A stretch of 64,000 nt of DNA from Lachnospiraceae bacterium. Lineage in GTDB: Bacteria; Bacillota; Clostridia; Lachnospirales; Lachnospiraceae. The notes under the pieces were generated by a model that made no database searches, was not told where the DNA came from, and was given only the letters and a program-made list of their open reading frames with translations. Of this stretch, positions 34,893 to 43,111 are shown one piece after another. Each line of letters starts with the position of its first letter. Positions within the stretch are counted from its first letter, which is position 1. Where the stretch lies: contig VSNG01000016.1 in the NCBI GenBank assembly GCA_009774175.1, positions 1-64,000 on the forward strand, written 5' to 3'. The position numbers were made by a program, and so were the translations under genes.

Positions 34893-34930
34893 GCAAAAAA
34901 AAGAGAATGACAGAAAGGATGAAAAACAGT

Positions 34931-35371
34931 ATGTTAGAGCAGGCAGGAGCAATGTTTGACGATATGGAGGCGATGCTTTACCGCATCAAAAAGAAGGTAT
35001 ATAAGGAGAGAATGGCAATTTTCTGTGAGAAAAATGCGGATACGCTCAGGGAGATGACCGGCTTTGTGGAACAGGCGGAAAATAAGGAGGAAGCCGCGGC
35101 GCAGATGGCGACTGCCTTCGGGGACATGGTACAGGACCGGTTCGGAAAAAGGGGAAAGATCAGCGGCAGAAGCCAGATGGATATTAACGTGTTTATGATT
35201 TACTATGTTTTTCCGTCCATTCTTCTGACAAACAGTGAGTGCGCCAGAATCCTTGCGGACGCCATCAGGGACGAGTGGCGCGGCCGTTTCCGGGACAGCG
35301 CGCAGATCGGGTATACGACCTTTGAGGAGCTTTGCGGCACCTTTCAGGAGAAATTTCTGGGGATTTTTTAA
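34931..35371 (+). CDS. 146-residue protein of unknown function
   Basis: A soluble, mostly helical protein (MLEQAGAMFDDMEAMLYRIK at the start, then a charged middle and an aromatic-rich end FEELCGTFQEKFLGIF). It has no membrane segment and no motif I recognise. The start is uncertain: ATGs at 34907, 34919 and 34931 are in frame. I prefer 34931 because AAAGGA lies about 11 bases upstream. It diverges from tRNA-Trp, and its promoter must overlap the tRNA promoter region. A terminator follows. Confidence 0.65.
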   Translation: MLEQAGAMFDDMEAMLYRIKKKVYKERMAIFCEKNADTLREMTGFVEQAENKEEAAAQMATAFGDMVQDRFGKRGKISGRSQMDINVFMIYYVFPSILLTNSECARILADAIRDEWRGRFRDSAQIGYTTFEELCGTFQEKFLGIF

Positions 35372-35390
35372 GCCTGCCTGTGGAACATCG

Positions 35391-35413
35391 AAGGAAGAAA
35401 AGCCTTCCTTTTT
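35391..35413 (+). terminator. terminator after the 146-residue gene
   Basis: AAGGAAG (35391-35397) with CTTCCTT (35404-35410), loop AAAAGC, then TTT. It lies between two convergent genes. Confidence 0.65.
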
Positions 35414-35422
35414 AAATGAAAT

Positions 35423-36853
35423 TTAAAAATTAAAATAGATAAAAGGATTATGCGCGCCCAGAATTAAGAAGGATACGGCCCACAGGAAGGCGATTCCATA
35501 GCAGATCGGCAGCAGCAGGTCGGCAGCGTATGCAGACATTCGGTTCCGGGATAAAACGGAACCGATTTTTTTGGCAGCCGGCGTTGCAAATACCAGTCCC
35601 GCAAGGAGAAAGAAACCGTATTCCCGCATATATTTCAGGAGCTGTTCGTTCATGATCTCAAAGGGAATATGATAGTAACCGATCATGGCAAGGCAGTACC
35701 GTATTCCGTCTTTTAGATGCAGGGAATTAAATATCACCCAGGCAAAATTAACGCAAAGCAGTGTAACTGCCTGCCATAAGATCCGTAAAAGCCTGCTTTT
35801 TCTCTGCTCCGGCTTTACGGCGTATTTTTCCAGCACAAGGAGACAGAAATAGATCAGGCCCCAGACAACGAAGTTATAATTCGCCCCGTGCCAGATGCCT
35901 GTCAGGAGCCAGACGATCAGCAGATTTAAAATATGTCTCGGGACACAGACTTTAGAGCCACCCAGCGGGATATAGACATAATCCCGGAACCACTGTCCCA
36001 GAGAGATATGCCATCTTCTCCAGAACTCTGTAACCGACCGGGAAATATAGGGATAATTAAAATTTTCCTCAAATTCAAATCCGAATATCTTTCCAAGACC
36101 GATCGCCATATCGGAATATCCCGAAAAATCGTAGAAAATCTGTAATGAGTAGCAGATCGAACCAAGCCACAGTAAGGACGGGGAGGCAGTGTGCACATCC
36201 ATCCCCCGGATCCCTTCGGCAACGACTGCCAGATGGTTTGACAGCAGTATTTTTTTGCAGAATCCCAGAAGGAACCGCTGTGTTCCCTCGCCGAATTTAT
36301 TCACAGAGTATACCCGTTTGGTGATCTGTTCCTCGATGGAATGATATCTCACGATGGGCCCGGCGATCAGCTGGGGAAAAAAGGAGATATACAGGGCGAT
36401 ATACAGAGGATTTTTCTGCACGTTTACCCGCTCATAATAGACGTCTATGACATAGGACAGGGCTTGAAAGGTAAAAAAGGAGATGCCGATTGGCAGCGTG
36501 ATATCGGCCATGGGAAGCTCCTTCTGAAACAGGGCGTTTTCTATGGATATGGCAAAATTCAGATATTTGCAGACAAATAAAAGGGCCAGATTTAGGGCCA
36601 CGTCCAGAAACAGACAGAGCTTTGCCTGATTTTTTTGGCCCGCCGTATTGGCCCGGTTGACGAGCAGGGCGAAACAGTAATTGATCAGGATGGAGAGGAG
36701 CATGACGTAGACAAATTCCGGCTCTCCGTAGGCGTAAAAGAGAAAGCTTGCCACAAGCAGGACATAGTTTCTGTACTTTTCCTTGGAAAGATAGAAAAGG
36801 CCGGTGACAAGGGGCAAAAATATAAAAGTAAAGAGCAAGCTTGAAAAAACCAT
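35423..36853 (-). CDS. MBOAT-family O-acyltransferase (AlgI/PatA-like)
   Basis: 476 residues with about ten membrane helices. The catalytic histidine is H322, in LTGIWHGANYNF. The usual early motif LPIGISFFTFQALSYVIDVY (split) is at about 110-130. These enzymes carry acyl groups, usually acetyl, across the membrane to a secreted partner that modifies a polysaccharide. The partner is almost certainly the DHHW protein encoded just upstream in the same operon, 52 bases away. The ribosome site is GGGAG, 9 bases before the ATG. Confidence 0.93.
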   Translation of the reverse strand: MVFSSLLFTFIFLPLVTGLFYLSKEKYRNYVLLVASFLFYAYGEPEFVYVMLLSILINYCFALLVNRANTAGQKNQAKLCLFLDVALNLALLFVCKYLNFAISIENALFQKELPMADITLPIGISFFTFQALSYVIDVYYERVNVQKNPLYIALYISFFPQLIAGPIVRYHSIEEQITKRVYSVNKFGEGTQRFLLGFCKKILLSNHLAVVAEGIRGMDVHTASPSLLWLGSICYSLQIFYDFSGYSDMAIGLGKIFGFEFEENFNYPYISRSVTEFWRRWHISLGQWFRDYVYIPLGGSKVCVPRHILNLLIVWLLTGIWHGANYNFVVWGLIYFCLLVLEKYAVKPEQRKSRLLRILWQAVTLLCVNFAWVIFNSLHLKDGIRYCLAMIGYYHIPFEIMNEQLLKYMREYGFFLLAGLVFATPAAKKIGSVLSRNRMSAYAADLLLPICYGIAFLWAVSFLILGAHNPFIYFNF

Positions 36854-36905
36854 ATGCAGAATCTCCCGTTACAGGATGGACCGGCAGGTAACTGTGCGGA
36901 GCCAT

Positions 36906-38063
36906 TCAGCTGTTAAAATCTGTAAAATTCAGTTTGTCATTATGATCGTCCAGACAGTCGGCATGGTACAGAATGATTACCGCGTCCGGGGAGCACTGGT
37001 CGATATATTCCTTCGTAAACTGTGCCATATCCTCATCGGAGACATACTGCACTTCCTGAAAGCCCATAACCAGATAAGGGGTGAAGGCCTTGCCGAAGGA
37101 ATCCGTAAGGATCAGGATCTTTTTATCGTTGGGGCAGTCCAAATTTCTGTAATTTTCGAGGGTATTGTCAAAAACATGGTCGTAAGTATACATGGATTTC
37201 GTATCTCTGCTTTGCAGCGGTTCCATGTCATACAGAAGCTCCGGCATACTGCCCGTTTCCGAATCGGCCAGCCGTTGGATTTTCGTGGGGAATTTCGGAA
37301 CAAACAGGTCAAAGTCATCAATGCCTGCATAATAGGCGCCGGTTCGCTGGCCGTAAGAGCCAAGATGCCATTGTTCATAGGTGATCACGTCATAATTGGC
37401 GATATTGCTGACGCGGGCATCGACTTTACAGCGCAGCTTTTCCACAAGCCGCTCCTCCAGTTTGCCGTAGGCGTAGAAAGCGCCCCTTGTAGTCCAGTGG
37501 TGGTCTGTTTTGTACATCATATCATAGTGATCAAGCCCGTCTTCTCGTATGATCTTCCGCAGGTCCATGACGTCGACGCCTGCCGTTTCAATCGGTTTGA
37601 GTAATCGGTCAAGATTTTCATTTGCATAATCGTGTATGCCGGCCGGTAATTCCGGGTCATATTTATTGACCGTATAGGGAGGCGCTACATAAACGAAGGC
37701 AATTCCCTTTTCATTTAAATAGCGGTTCAGAGCAATTATATTTTCGGCATAGCCCTGCACAACCTCGTCGGCAGCGGGATTGTGCGGCCGCAGCAGATGG
37801 CCGTTATTCAGTTTAATGACTCCGTTCATTTCGTGCTGTCCCAGTACGCTTCTGACAGCGCCGTTAAAATTGATAAATTGCAGCTTTCCGTAGAAGCTGG
37901 ACGCTTCGTCCGTTTCAAATCGGTTTCCAAGATCGGCGGTCCATTCGTTGTAGTCCGTGACGTCGTTGACATAGAAATCAATCAGGCTGCAAAAGCTTTT
38001 CAGGCCCAGCAGAACGATCACAATCATAAAAACGGCCGTAAAGGCGATAGATTTCTTTTCCAT
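36906..38063 (-). CDS. DHHW-family (AlgX/AlgJ-like) extracytoplasmic protein
   Basis: 385 residues: one N-terminal membrane anchor (about 7-28), then an SGNH-hydrolase-like domain. It carries the family's signature TDHHWTTRGAFYAY (about 187-200, with the catalytic Asp-His pair) and the nucleophile region LILTDSFGKAF (about 318-328). DHHW proteins team with MBOAT proteins to O-acetylate exopolysaccharide or cell-wall polymers outside the cell. The gene follows the beta-galactosidase stop with no gap and precedes the MBOAT gene. Confidence 0.9.
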   Translation of the reverse strand: MEKKSIAFTAVFMIVIVLLGLKSFCSLIDFYVNDVTDYNEWTADLGNRFETDEASSFYGKLQFINFNGAVRSVLGQHEMNGVIKLNNGHLLRPHNPAADEVVQGYAENIIALNRYLNEKGIAFVYVAPPYTVNKYDPELPAGIHDYANENLDRLLKPIETAGVDVMDLRKIIREDGLDHYDMMYKTDHHWTTRGAFYAYGKLEERLVEKLRCKVDARVSNIANYDVITYEQWHLGSYGQRTGAYYAGIDDFDLFVPKFPTKIQRLADSETGSMPELLYDMEPLQSRDTKSMYTYDHVFDNTLENYRNLDCPNDKKILILTDSFGKAFTPYLVMGFQEVQYVSDEDMAQFTKEYIDQCSPDAVIILYHADCLDDHNDKLNFTDFNS

Positions 38064-40148
38064 TCAGGTCTCCTCCAAAATCAGGAAATCCCAGCATGAA
38101 AGCAGGATCGGATCGCCGTCTTTGATGAAATCTGCAGGATTTTCTGCGTCCGAACCGGATTTTGGAATAGAAGCGCAGCAGGCGTCTGAAGCCTGACGGC
38201 CGGCCAGAAGCACGCGGGCCTTTGGTCCATGGTAAACGGTTTCCTGCACGGTTTCGGAATAGTTAAAATAATAGGTTATTTCTTTTTGCAGATCGTTTAC
38301 GCCCCGTTTAATAACGAGGGGCCAAAGGGCTTCTTCCATAGGGATGTCCGCCTTTTCGCAGAGGAAGACGAGCAGTCTTTTCAGCACATCCGAGTCTGTA
38401 TAACAGCCAAGGTAAACGGCATAGCCCTGTCCGAACTGATTTCCCGTAATGGAGGCATGGTCTCCCCAATGGGGATGGGCATAATAGGCCAGCCCGTCGG
38501 CCGTGTCTTGGATGAGCAGTTCCATCCAGTGCCGGACGCAGCCGACGGAATTGACTGAGGTAGTCGAAATATTTCCCGGTTCCCGCTTCAATCCAACGTC
38601 AACGCCGTCCGTAAACTGATCGTAAGTCATGCCGAAAACCTCCGTCAGTCCGTGGGGCAGATCGTCATGATAGATTTTCAGCATTCTGTCCGCTATTGCG
38701 GTTTTAAAAGTGGAGAGCAGGACACCGCCCGCCGCTGTGTAATCTTTCAGTGCGTTGACAAGCTCGTCGGAAACACTGTAGAGCGCAGGGGTGATAATCA
38801 ACTTGTATTGACTGAATAGGTCTATATCATGTGGCGAAAGAATATCGCATTCCACATTCAGTTCATAGAGCGCGTCAAAGCACCAGCGGAAAATATCGTT
38901 GTAGGAGGGGCCGTTTGGAATGGAGAACCATCGCAGGGCGTCCAGCGATACGTTGTCTAACAGAATGCCCACAGAGCAGCGCTTTTTCAAATTGACCAAA
39001 TGAGTACCGTATTTGGCGAAGTCTGCGCCGATGCGGCACACCTCTTTATAGGTGGCGTTTTCTTTCAGGTTGTGGCTTAAGACGCCTTTCCAGTAGGATT
39101 CGACGGCATTATGGATGGAATGCCAGTGCCAGTATTCGACAGCGTTAGCTCCGTTTGCCAGATGGCTGAACGCCTGCATGGAAAGCTGTCCCGGATAGGA
39201 GAGCCAGCCGTGGTTGCCCTGCGCCTGCGTCTCCAGAACCAGATAGTTGTCCCTTTTCAGGGAGCGGGCGATTGCGCCGCCGAAAGCGATTTCTTTGCCG
39301 GTCAGATCCTGAGCGGAGGGGTGGTAGATATCGCAGCCCGCAATCGTGAGCGCACGGGCGGCGTCCCATTGGTCGACCTCCGGCTGCATGCCATAGGAAT
39401 AACCGATCCAGTCATAGTCAAAATTATGGGTAATAAACTGATCCGGGCGCGCATAGGAAGCCACAATATCTCTCTGCCATGTGAGAAAATCCGTTACAAG
39501 CTTCCGCTGGAATTTCTGATAGGCCTCTCCCAGACTGGCGTTGATGGTGCCGCGCACGTCGGGAAAATCCTCCCACGCATTAATGCGGTTGCTCCAGTAA
39601 TCCAGTCCCCACGCCTGATTTAACAGGGTAAGATCGCCGTGGAAAACTGTCCTCATATAAGCCACGAACTTTTTCTGGGCGTAGGCGGAGCAGGTGTCGT
39701 AGGATTTGGTTTCATTATCAAGCTGAAAACCGATCACATGGTCGTATGGCTGTATTTCCTCCATGAGCCGTCTGATAATCCTTTCCGCATGTTTTAAGTA
39801 CATGGGATGGGCGATATCCATATTCTGCCTGCGGCCGTAGCGTTCCTGTCCTGTGTGTGTTTCGGTGAGAATGTCGGGATATTTGCGCGCAAGCCAGGTG
39901 GGAACTGCGTAAGTAGGGGTGCCCACGATGACCTGAATGCCGTATTTTCGTGAGCAGATAAGCATCCGATGCAGATGGGTAAAATCAAACGCATTATCCT
40001 GCGGCTCCCATGTGCTCCAGGTGGATTCCGCAATGCGGATCACGTTCATGCCTGCTTTTTTCATCATTTCCATGTCGGTTTCGATGCGGTCTTCGGGCAG
40101 ATATTCATTATAGTAAGCCGCGCCGAAAAGAAGTCGGTCTGTTTTCAT
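38064..40148 (-). CDS. GH42 beta-galactosidase
   Basis: 694 residues: a catalytic barrel (about 1-385), a trimerisation domain (about 390-600), and a short beta domain. The proton donor is E146 in FQLDNETKSY; the nucleophile is the glutamate of YLVLETQAQG (about residue 305). No signal peptide, so it is cytosolic. GH42 enzymes cleave galactosides, including galacto-oligosaccharides and plant galactan pieces. I chose the ATG at 40148, which overlaps the preceding stop as ATGA and has GAAAGGA upstream. No sugar transporter or LacI-type regulator is adjacent, which is unusual. Confidence 0.92.
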   Translation of the reverse strand: MKTDRLLFGAAYYNEYLPEDRIETDMEMMKKAGMNVIRIAESTWSTWEPQDNAFDFTHLHRMLICSRKYGIQVIVGTPTYAVPTWLARKYPDILTETHTGQERYGRRQNMDIAHPMYLKHAERIIRRLMEEIQPYDHVIGFQLDNETKSYDTCSAYAQKKFVAYMRTVFHGDLTLLNQAWGLDYWSNRINAWEDFPDVRGTINASLGEAYQKFQRKLVTDFLTWQRDIVASYARPDQFITHNFDYDWIGYSYGMQPEVDQWDAARALTIAGCDIYHPSAQDLTGKEIAFGGAIARSLKRDNYLVLETQAQGNHGWLSYPGQLSMQAFSHLANGANAVEYWHWHSIHNAVESYWKGVLSHNLKENATYKEVCRIGADFAKYGTHLVNLKKRCSVGILLDNVSLDALRWFSIPNGPSYNDIFRWCFDALYELNVECDILSPHDIDLFSQYKLIITPALYSVSDELVNALKDYTAAGGVLLSTFKTAIADRMLKIYHDDLPHGLTEVFGMTYDQFTDGVDVGLKREPGNISTTSVNSVGCVRHWMELLIQDTADGLAYYAHPHWGDHASITGNQFGQGYAVYLGCYTDSDVLKRLLVFLCEKADIPMEEALWPLVIKRGVNDLQKEITYYFNYSETVQETVYHGPKARVLLAGRQASDACCASIPKSGSDAENPADFIKDGDPILLSCWDFLILEET

Positions 40149-40555
40149 CTGTGAATCCTTTCTTCCAGACAATCCACCGCCATGCGGATATAATCGCCAA
40201 GGGAGATTTCCTCACAGCCTGCGATATAGTGGTTGCAGCGGTTTACGGGGATAAGAATCTTAAATGCCCTGGCGGCGCCCACAGCCGTTGCGATGGCCGG
40301 GGTGATTTCCCCCAGCAGCGCGTTTGCAAAGACGATGCCAACGGGGCCTATTACAAAATCTGCGTCGGCCGCATTTACCAGCGCCGCGTTTTCGCCTGTG
40401 GCGCCGAAATCCGCGCCTGCTTTCAACATGGCGGCGGTAGCTGTAGTGTTGGTGCCGATGGCGTAGAGCTCTGCCTTGATCTGCCTTTCCCTGATCCGTT
40501 CGATTACGGTTTTGCCGATGCGGCCGCCCTGGCCGTCTATGACGGTAATCTTCAT
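40145..40555 (-). CDS. DUF3842 family protein
   Basis: 136 residues. It opens with a nucleotide-binding-like MKITVIDGQGGRIGKTVI and continues as an alpha/beta fold with GTNTTATAAMLKAGAD and FVIGPVGIVFANALLGE (split). A C-terminal cysteine-containing segment follows (NRCNHYIAGCEE). DUF3842 proteins are conserved in Clostridia and have no known role; the start resembles dinucleotide-binding loops. It is the first gene of the GH42 operon, coupled to it by ATGA. Confidence 0.85.
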   Translation of the reverse strand: MKITVIDGQGGRIGKTVIERIRERQIKAELYAIGTNTTATAAMLKAGADFGATGENAALVNAADADFVIGPVGIVFANALLGEITPAIATAVGAARAFKILIPVNRCNHYIAGCEEISLGDYIRMAVDCLEERIHR

Positions 40556-40650
40556 ATGAGGAATCCTCCCTGCTTTGACGTTTGTTTCATTGATTCGGCG
40601 TCTGGTTAATCAGTTTGACATATGATTCAAGTATAACATAGAGACAAAGC

Positions 40651-40679
40651 GTATAAAATAAAAAAATCTTATTATACTA
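40651..40679 (+). promoter_or_regulatory. forespore (sigma G/F-like) promoter of the spoVA genes
   Basis: GTATA at 40651-40655, 17 bases, TATACTA at 40673-40679. This fits the Bacillus sigma-G pattern (G-ATA at -35, CAT--TA at -10), with one mismatch at -10. It is placed about 105 bases before spoVAA, whose homologues are sigma-G genes. Confidence 0.55.
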
Positions 40680-40784
40680 ATTTCCCAGCGAGAGTATTTG
40701 ACAGGAAAATACAGAGATTATCTGAAAATCGACAGACAGGGAAGCGATTTGTAAAAGCACGATAACAGGAGACGAGGATATATT

Positions 40785-41420
40785 ATGTCAACTAATAGCG
40801 CGACAATCTATTTGAAGGCGGAGCAGAATGTGGAGGTGCAGGAGAGGGAGGTAAGCGTCAGCGATATCGCCTCGCTGACCTGCGCGGATGCCCACATCCT
40901 TGCTAAGGCCAGGTCTTTGAGACTCTGGAAGTTTGAGGAGGGAGAGTCCAAAAGACAGGTGATAAGCATTCTCAAGGTGATTGAGCAGATCGAGAAAGCC
41001 TGTCCGGGAGTAAGCGTGGAAAATCTGGGAGAGACGGATGTGGTGGTGGAAAGGATTAACGTGGACAGACATAAGGGGTTTGTCCAGTGGTGCAAGCTTG
41101 CATTTGTGGCGCTGATCAGTTATTTCGGCACGGGCTTCACCATCATGGCATTTCACAACGATATCGGGATCAGCAGCGTTTTTTCCAAAATATATGAAAT
41201 GGTGACGGGTACGCCCGGAGACGGGTACGGCATTTTGGAGCTGGCTTATTCCATCGGGCTGGCGATTGGAATTATCGTCTTTTTTAATCATATCGGCGGC
41301 AGGCGGATCACCAAAGACCCCACGCCTATTGAAGTGGAAATGCGGATATATGAAAAGGATGTGAATCAGTCGCTGATTGCGACGGCGGACAGGGAGGGAA
41401 AGACCATTGATGTTTCTTAG
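40785..41420 (+). CDS. spoVAA: stage V sporulation protein AA
   Basis: 211 residues: an N-terminal soluble domain (about 1-95, with SVSDIASLTCADAHIL) and two membrane helices (about 105-130 and 145-170). SpoVAA is part of the inner-membrane channel that moves dipicolinic acid into the forespore and out at germination. It overlaps spoVAB by 11 bases. Upstream is a sigma-G-like promoter. Confidence 0.9.
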   Translation: MSTNSATIYLKAEQNVEVQEREVSVSDIASLTCADAHILAKARSLRLWKFEEGESKRQVISILKVIEQIEKACPGVSVENLGETDVVVERINVDRHKGFVQWCKLAFVALISYFGTGFTIMAFHNDIGISSVFSKIYEMVTGTPGDGYGILELAYSIGLAIGIIVFFNHIGGRRITKDPTPIEVEMRIYEKDVNQSLIATADREGKTIDVS

Positions 41421-41892
41421 ACAGCTTCTTTTGGCGCTGGTCGGCATGAGCGCCGGGCTGATCGTGTCGGCAGGGGTGTTTACCGTCCTGATTTCGGTGG
41501 GACTGATCCCTCGCTTTGCGGGAAAAATGCATGTGGCGCACAAAGTATTCGTGCTGGAGGAGGCGGTCATTCTGGGAACCCTTACGGGCAGCTTTTTCAG
41601 CGTTTACAGCGAATGGGGGAAGGTGGGGGCCTATGTGCGTCTGCATGATATTTTCGGATCGGCGACAGAAGGCGTATGGAACCTGACCGGCTCGCTGATA
41701 CAGATAGTATTTGGATTATTTGCGGGAATTTTTGTCGGCTGCCTGGCCCTTGCCATTGCGGAAATGCTCAATACCATTCCTGTTTTCGCAAGAAGAATCG
41801 GTTTCAGGCACGGTCTTGGGATTGCAATTCTCGCAGTGGCGCTTGGAAAGCTTACGGGCAGCCTGATTTACTTTACGCAGCACTTATTTTGA
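41410..41892 (+). CDS. spoVAB: stage V sporulation protein AB
   Basis: 160 residues with four membrane helices, the size of SpoVAB. It begins MFLRQLLLALVGMSAG and has the loop MHVAHKVFVLEEAVILG. It overlaps the end of spoVAA. The start at 41410 rather than 41377 is chosen because the family begins at this Met, and the upstream residues (RRRTGRERP) come from the spoVAA coding sequence in another frame. Confidence 0.9.
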   Translation: MFLRQLLLALVGMSAGLIVSAGVFTVLISVGLIPRFAGKMHVAHKVFVLEEAVILGTLTGSFFSVYSEWGKVGAYVRLHDIFGSATEGVWNLTGSLIQIVFGLFAGIFVGCLALAIAEMLNTIPVFARRIGFRHGLGIAILAVALGKLTGSLIYFTQHLF

Positions 41893-41994
41893 AGCGGCAG
41901 AAACACTGCGGCAGGATGGCCTGAAAAGAGACCGAAAACAAGTAAGGATCAGAGTGGTAAGAGAGAATAAACGGATGGAACAAGGAGGGAAAAA

Positions 41995-42519
41995 ATGGAG
42001 AGTGCGAAGCAGGAAGAAAAAAAGGTGAGCGGGGCAGAAAAAGAGACGGCATCAGGACAGTCCCAGAAGGAAAAGGAGCAGGCCTACAGACAGCACGTGG
42101 AACAGACCACGCCCAAATACAGCATGTCTGTCCGTATGGCCAAGGCTTTTATCACAGGCGGCATCATCTGCGTGATCGGGCAGTGTATCTTAAACTATGC
42201 CACAAATGCCATGGGACTTGACAAGGAGACGGCGGGTTCCTGGTGCTCCATGCTTTTGGTGCTGCTTAGCGTGGTGTTTACGGGCTTTGGGATTTACAAC
42301 AAATGTGTGGAGTGGGGCGGCGCAGGCGCCCTTGTGCCGATTACGGGCTTTGCCAATTCAGTAGCCTCCGCGGCAATCGAGTATCAGAAGGAGGGACAGG
42401 TTTACGGCATTGGATGCAAAATTTTCACCATTGCGGGGCCGGTGATTCTGTACGGCATTTTTACAAGCTGGGTGCTGGGACTGCTGTACTGGATTGGGAA
42501 GATGATGGGGATTCTTTGA
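41995..42519 (+). CDS. spoVAC: stage V sporulation protein AC
   Basis: 174 residues: a charged N-terminal region (about 1-45) and five hydrophobic segments with the family's GAGALVPITGFANSVASAAI stretch (about 110-129). SpoVAC is the mechanosensitive channel part of the dipicolinate transporter. AGGAGGG precedes the ATG. In Bacillus it is followed by spoVAD and spoVAE; here the next gene is unrelated and a promoter intervenes, so those genes must be elsewhere or absent. Confidence 0.93.
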   Translation: MESAKQEEKKVSGAEKETASGQSQKEKEQAYRQHVEQTTPKYSMSVRMAKAFITGGIICVIGQCILNYATNAMGLDKETAGSWCSMLLVLLSVVFTGFGIYNKCVEWGGAGALVPITGFANSVASAAIEYQKEGQVYGIGCKIFTIAGPVILYGIFTSWVLGLLYWIGKMMGIL

Positions 42520-42602
42520 ACGAAGCCACAGAAAAGATTATAGAAGTAGGTTTGTATTATGAGCAGGGTAGCGAATGAAATGGTTTGTTAGCCTGCTTTT
42601 TA

Positions 42603-42631
42603 TTGTACATTTGGCTTGTTTCGATTATAAT
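42603..42631 (+). promoter_or_regulatory. promoter of the 59-residue gene
   Basis: TTGTAC at 42603-42608, 17 bases, TATAAT at 42626-42631. It is strong and places the next gene in its own unit, apart from spoVA. Confidence 0.75.
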
Positions 42632-42684
42632 ATGGATATGCTGAAAAGCGGATGTGAGAGAGAAACAGCGGGAGGATGAGAACG

Positions 42685-42864
42685 ATGTATACGTTTCGGT
42701 ATCAGGTGGAAAGCATCGACGGAGATTATGCGAATTTAAAGCGCATTGACGTGGAGGAAGAGGGCGTTAAGCTGGTGGCCCGCGCCCTTCTTCCCCCGGA
42801 GATTACAGAGGGGACGAAGCTTTTGTATGAGATGATGCAATATACTGTCATAAAAGATGAGTAA
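42685..42864 (+). CDS. 59-residue protein of unknown function
   Basis: A small soluble protein, begun at the ATG at 42685 because GGGAGG lies 9 bases upstream; an ATG at 42676 abuts the ribosome site. It reads MYTFRYQVESIDGDYANLKR at the start and ends in LYEMMQYTVIKDE. The strands suggest a small beta fold like those that bind modified polymers, but I recognise no family. It has its own promoter upstream, and a second promoter for the next gene begins right after it. Confidence 0.7.
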   Translation: MYTFRYQVESIDGDYANLKRIDVEEEGVKLVARALLPPEITEGTKLLYEMMQYTVIKDE

Positions 42865-42873
42865 TACATAGCA

Positions 42874-42903
42874 TTGCATTTTTGCATGGAATCCCTGTAT
42901 AAT
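42874..42903 (+). promoter_or_regulatory. promoter of the radical SAM/DUF512 gene
   Basis: TTGCAT at 42874-42879, 18 bases, TATAAT at 42898-42903. The leader would be about 200 nt, containing two 31-bp direct repeats. Confidence 0.7.
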
Positions 42904-42989
42904 GGGAACAGATCACAGGGGAGCGAAGAATGGGAAAGATTCCATGGTATTGCAGCATTCCCCGATAATATCGTGCTGCTGTTTTGGTA

Positions 42990-43051
42990 TGGCGGCGTGA
43001 CTTCGACCGCCAATCAGGCACGGCGGCGTGGTTTCGACCGCCAATCAGGCA
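42990..43051 (+). repeat. two 31-bp direct repeats in the DUF512 leader
   Basis: Units at 42990-43020 and 43021-43051 differ at three positions, and a third begins at 43052 with seven matching bases. Each contains GGCGG and CCGCC arms able to form a hairpin. They lie within the transcribed leader. Confidence 0.75.
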
Positions 43052-43111
43052 TGGCGGCAGGGAGACGGTCTGACAGAGGGGAAAAGATAGAAATAGGGAA
43101 AGGTGTATTGT

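Noticed and set aside
34727..34930. Extended N-terminus of the 146-residue protein
   Set aside because: The upstream frame crosses the tRNA-Trp gene and its promoter, so it is not coding.
42990..43058. CRISPR-like direct repeats
   Set aside because: The units abut each other with no spacers and no cas genes are near; this is a tandem duplication.
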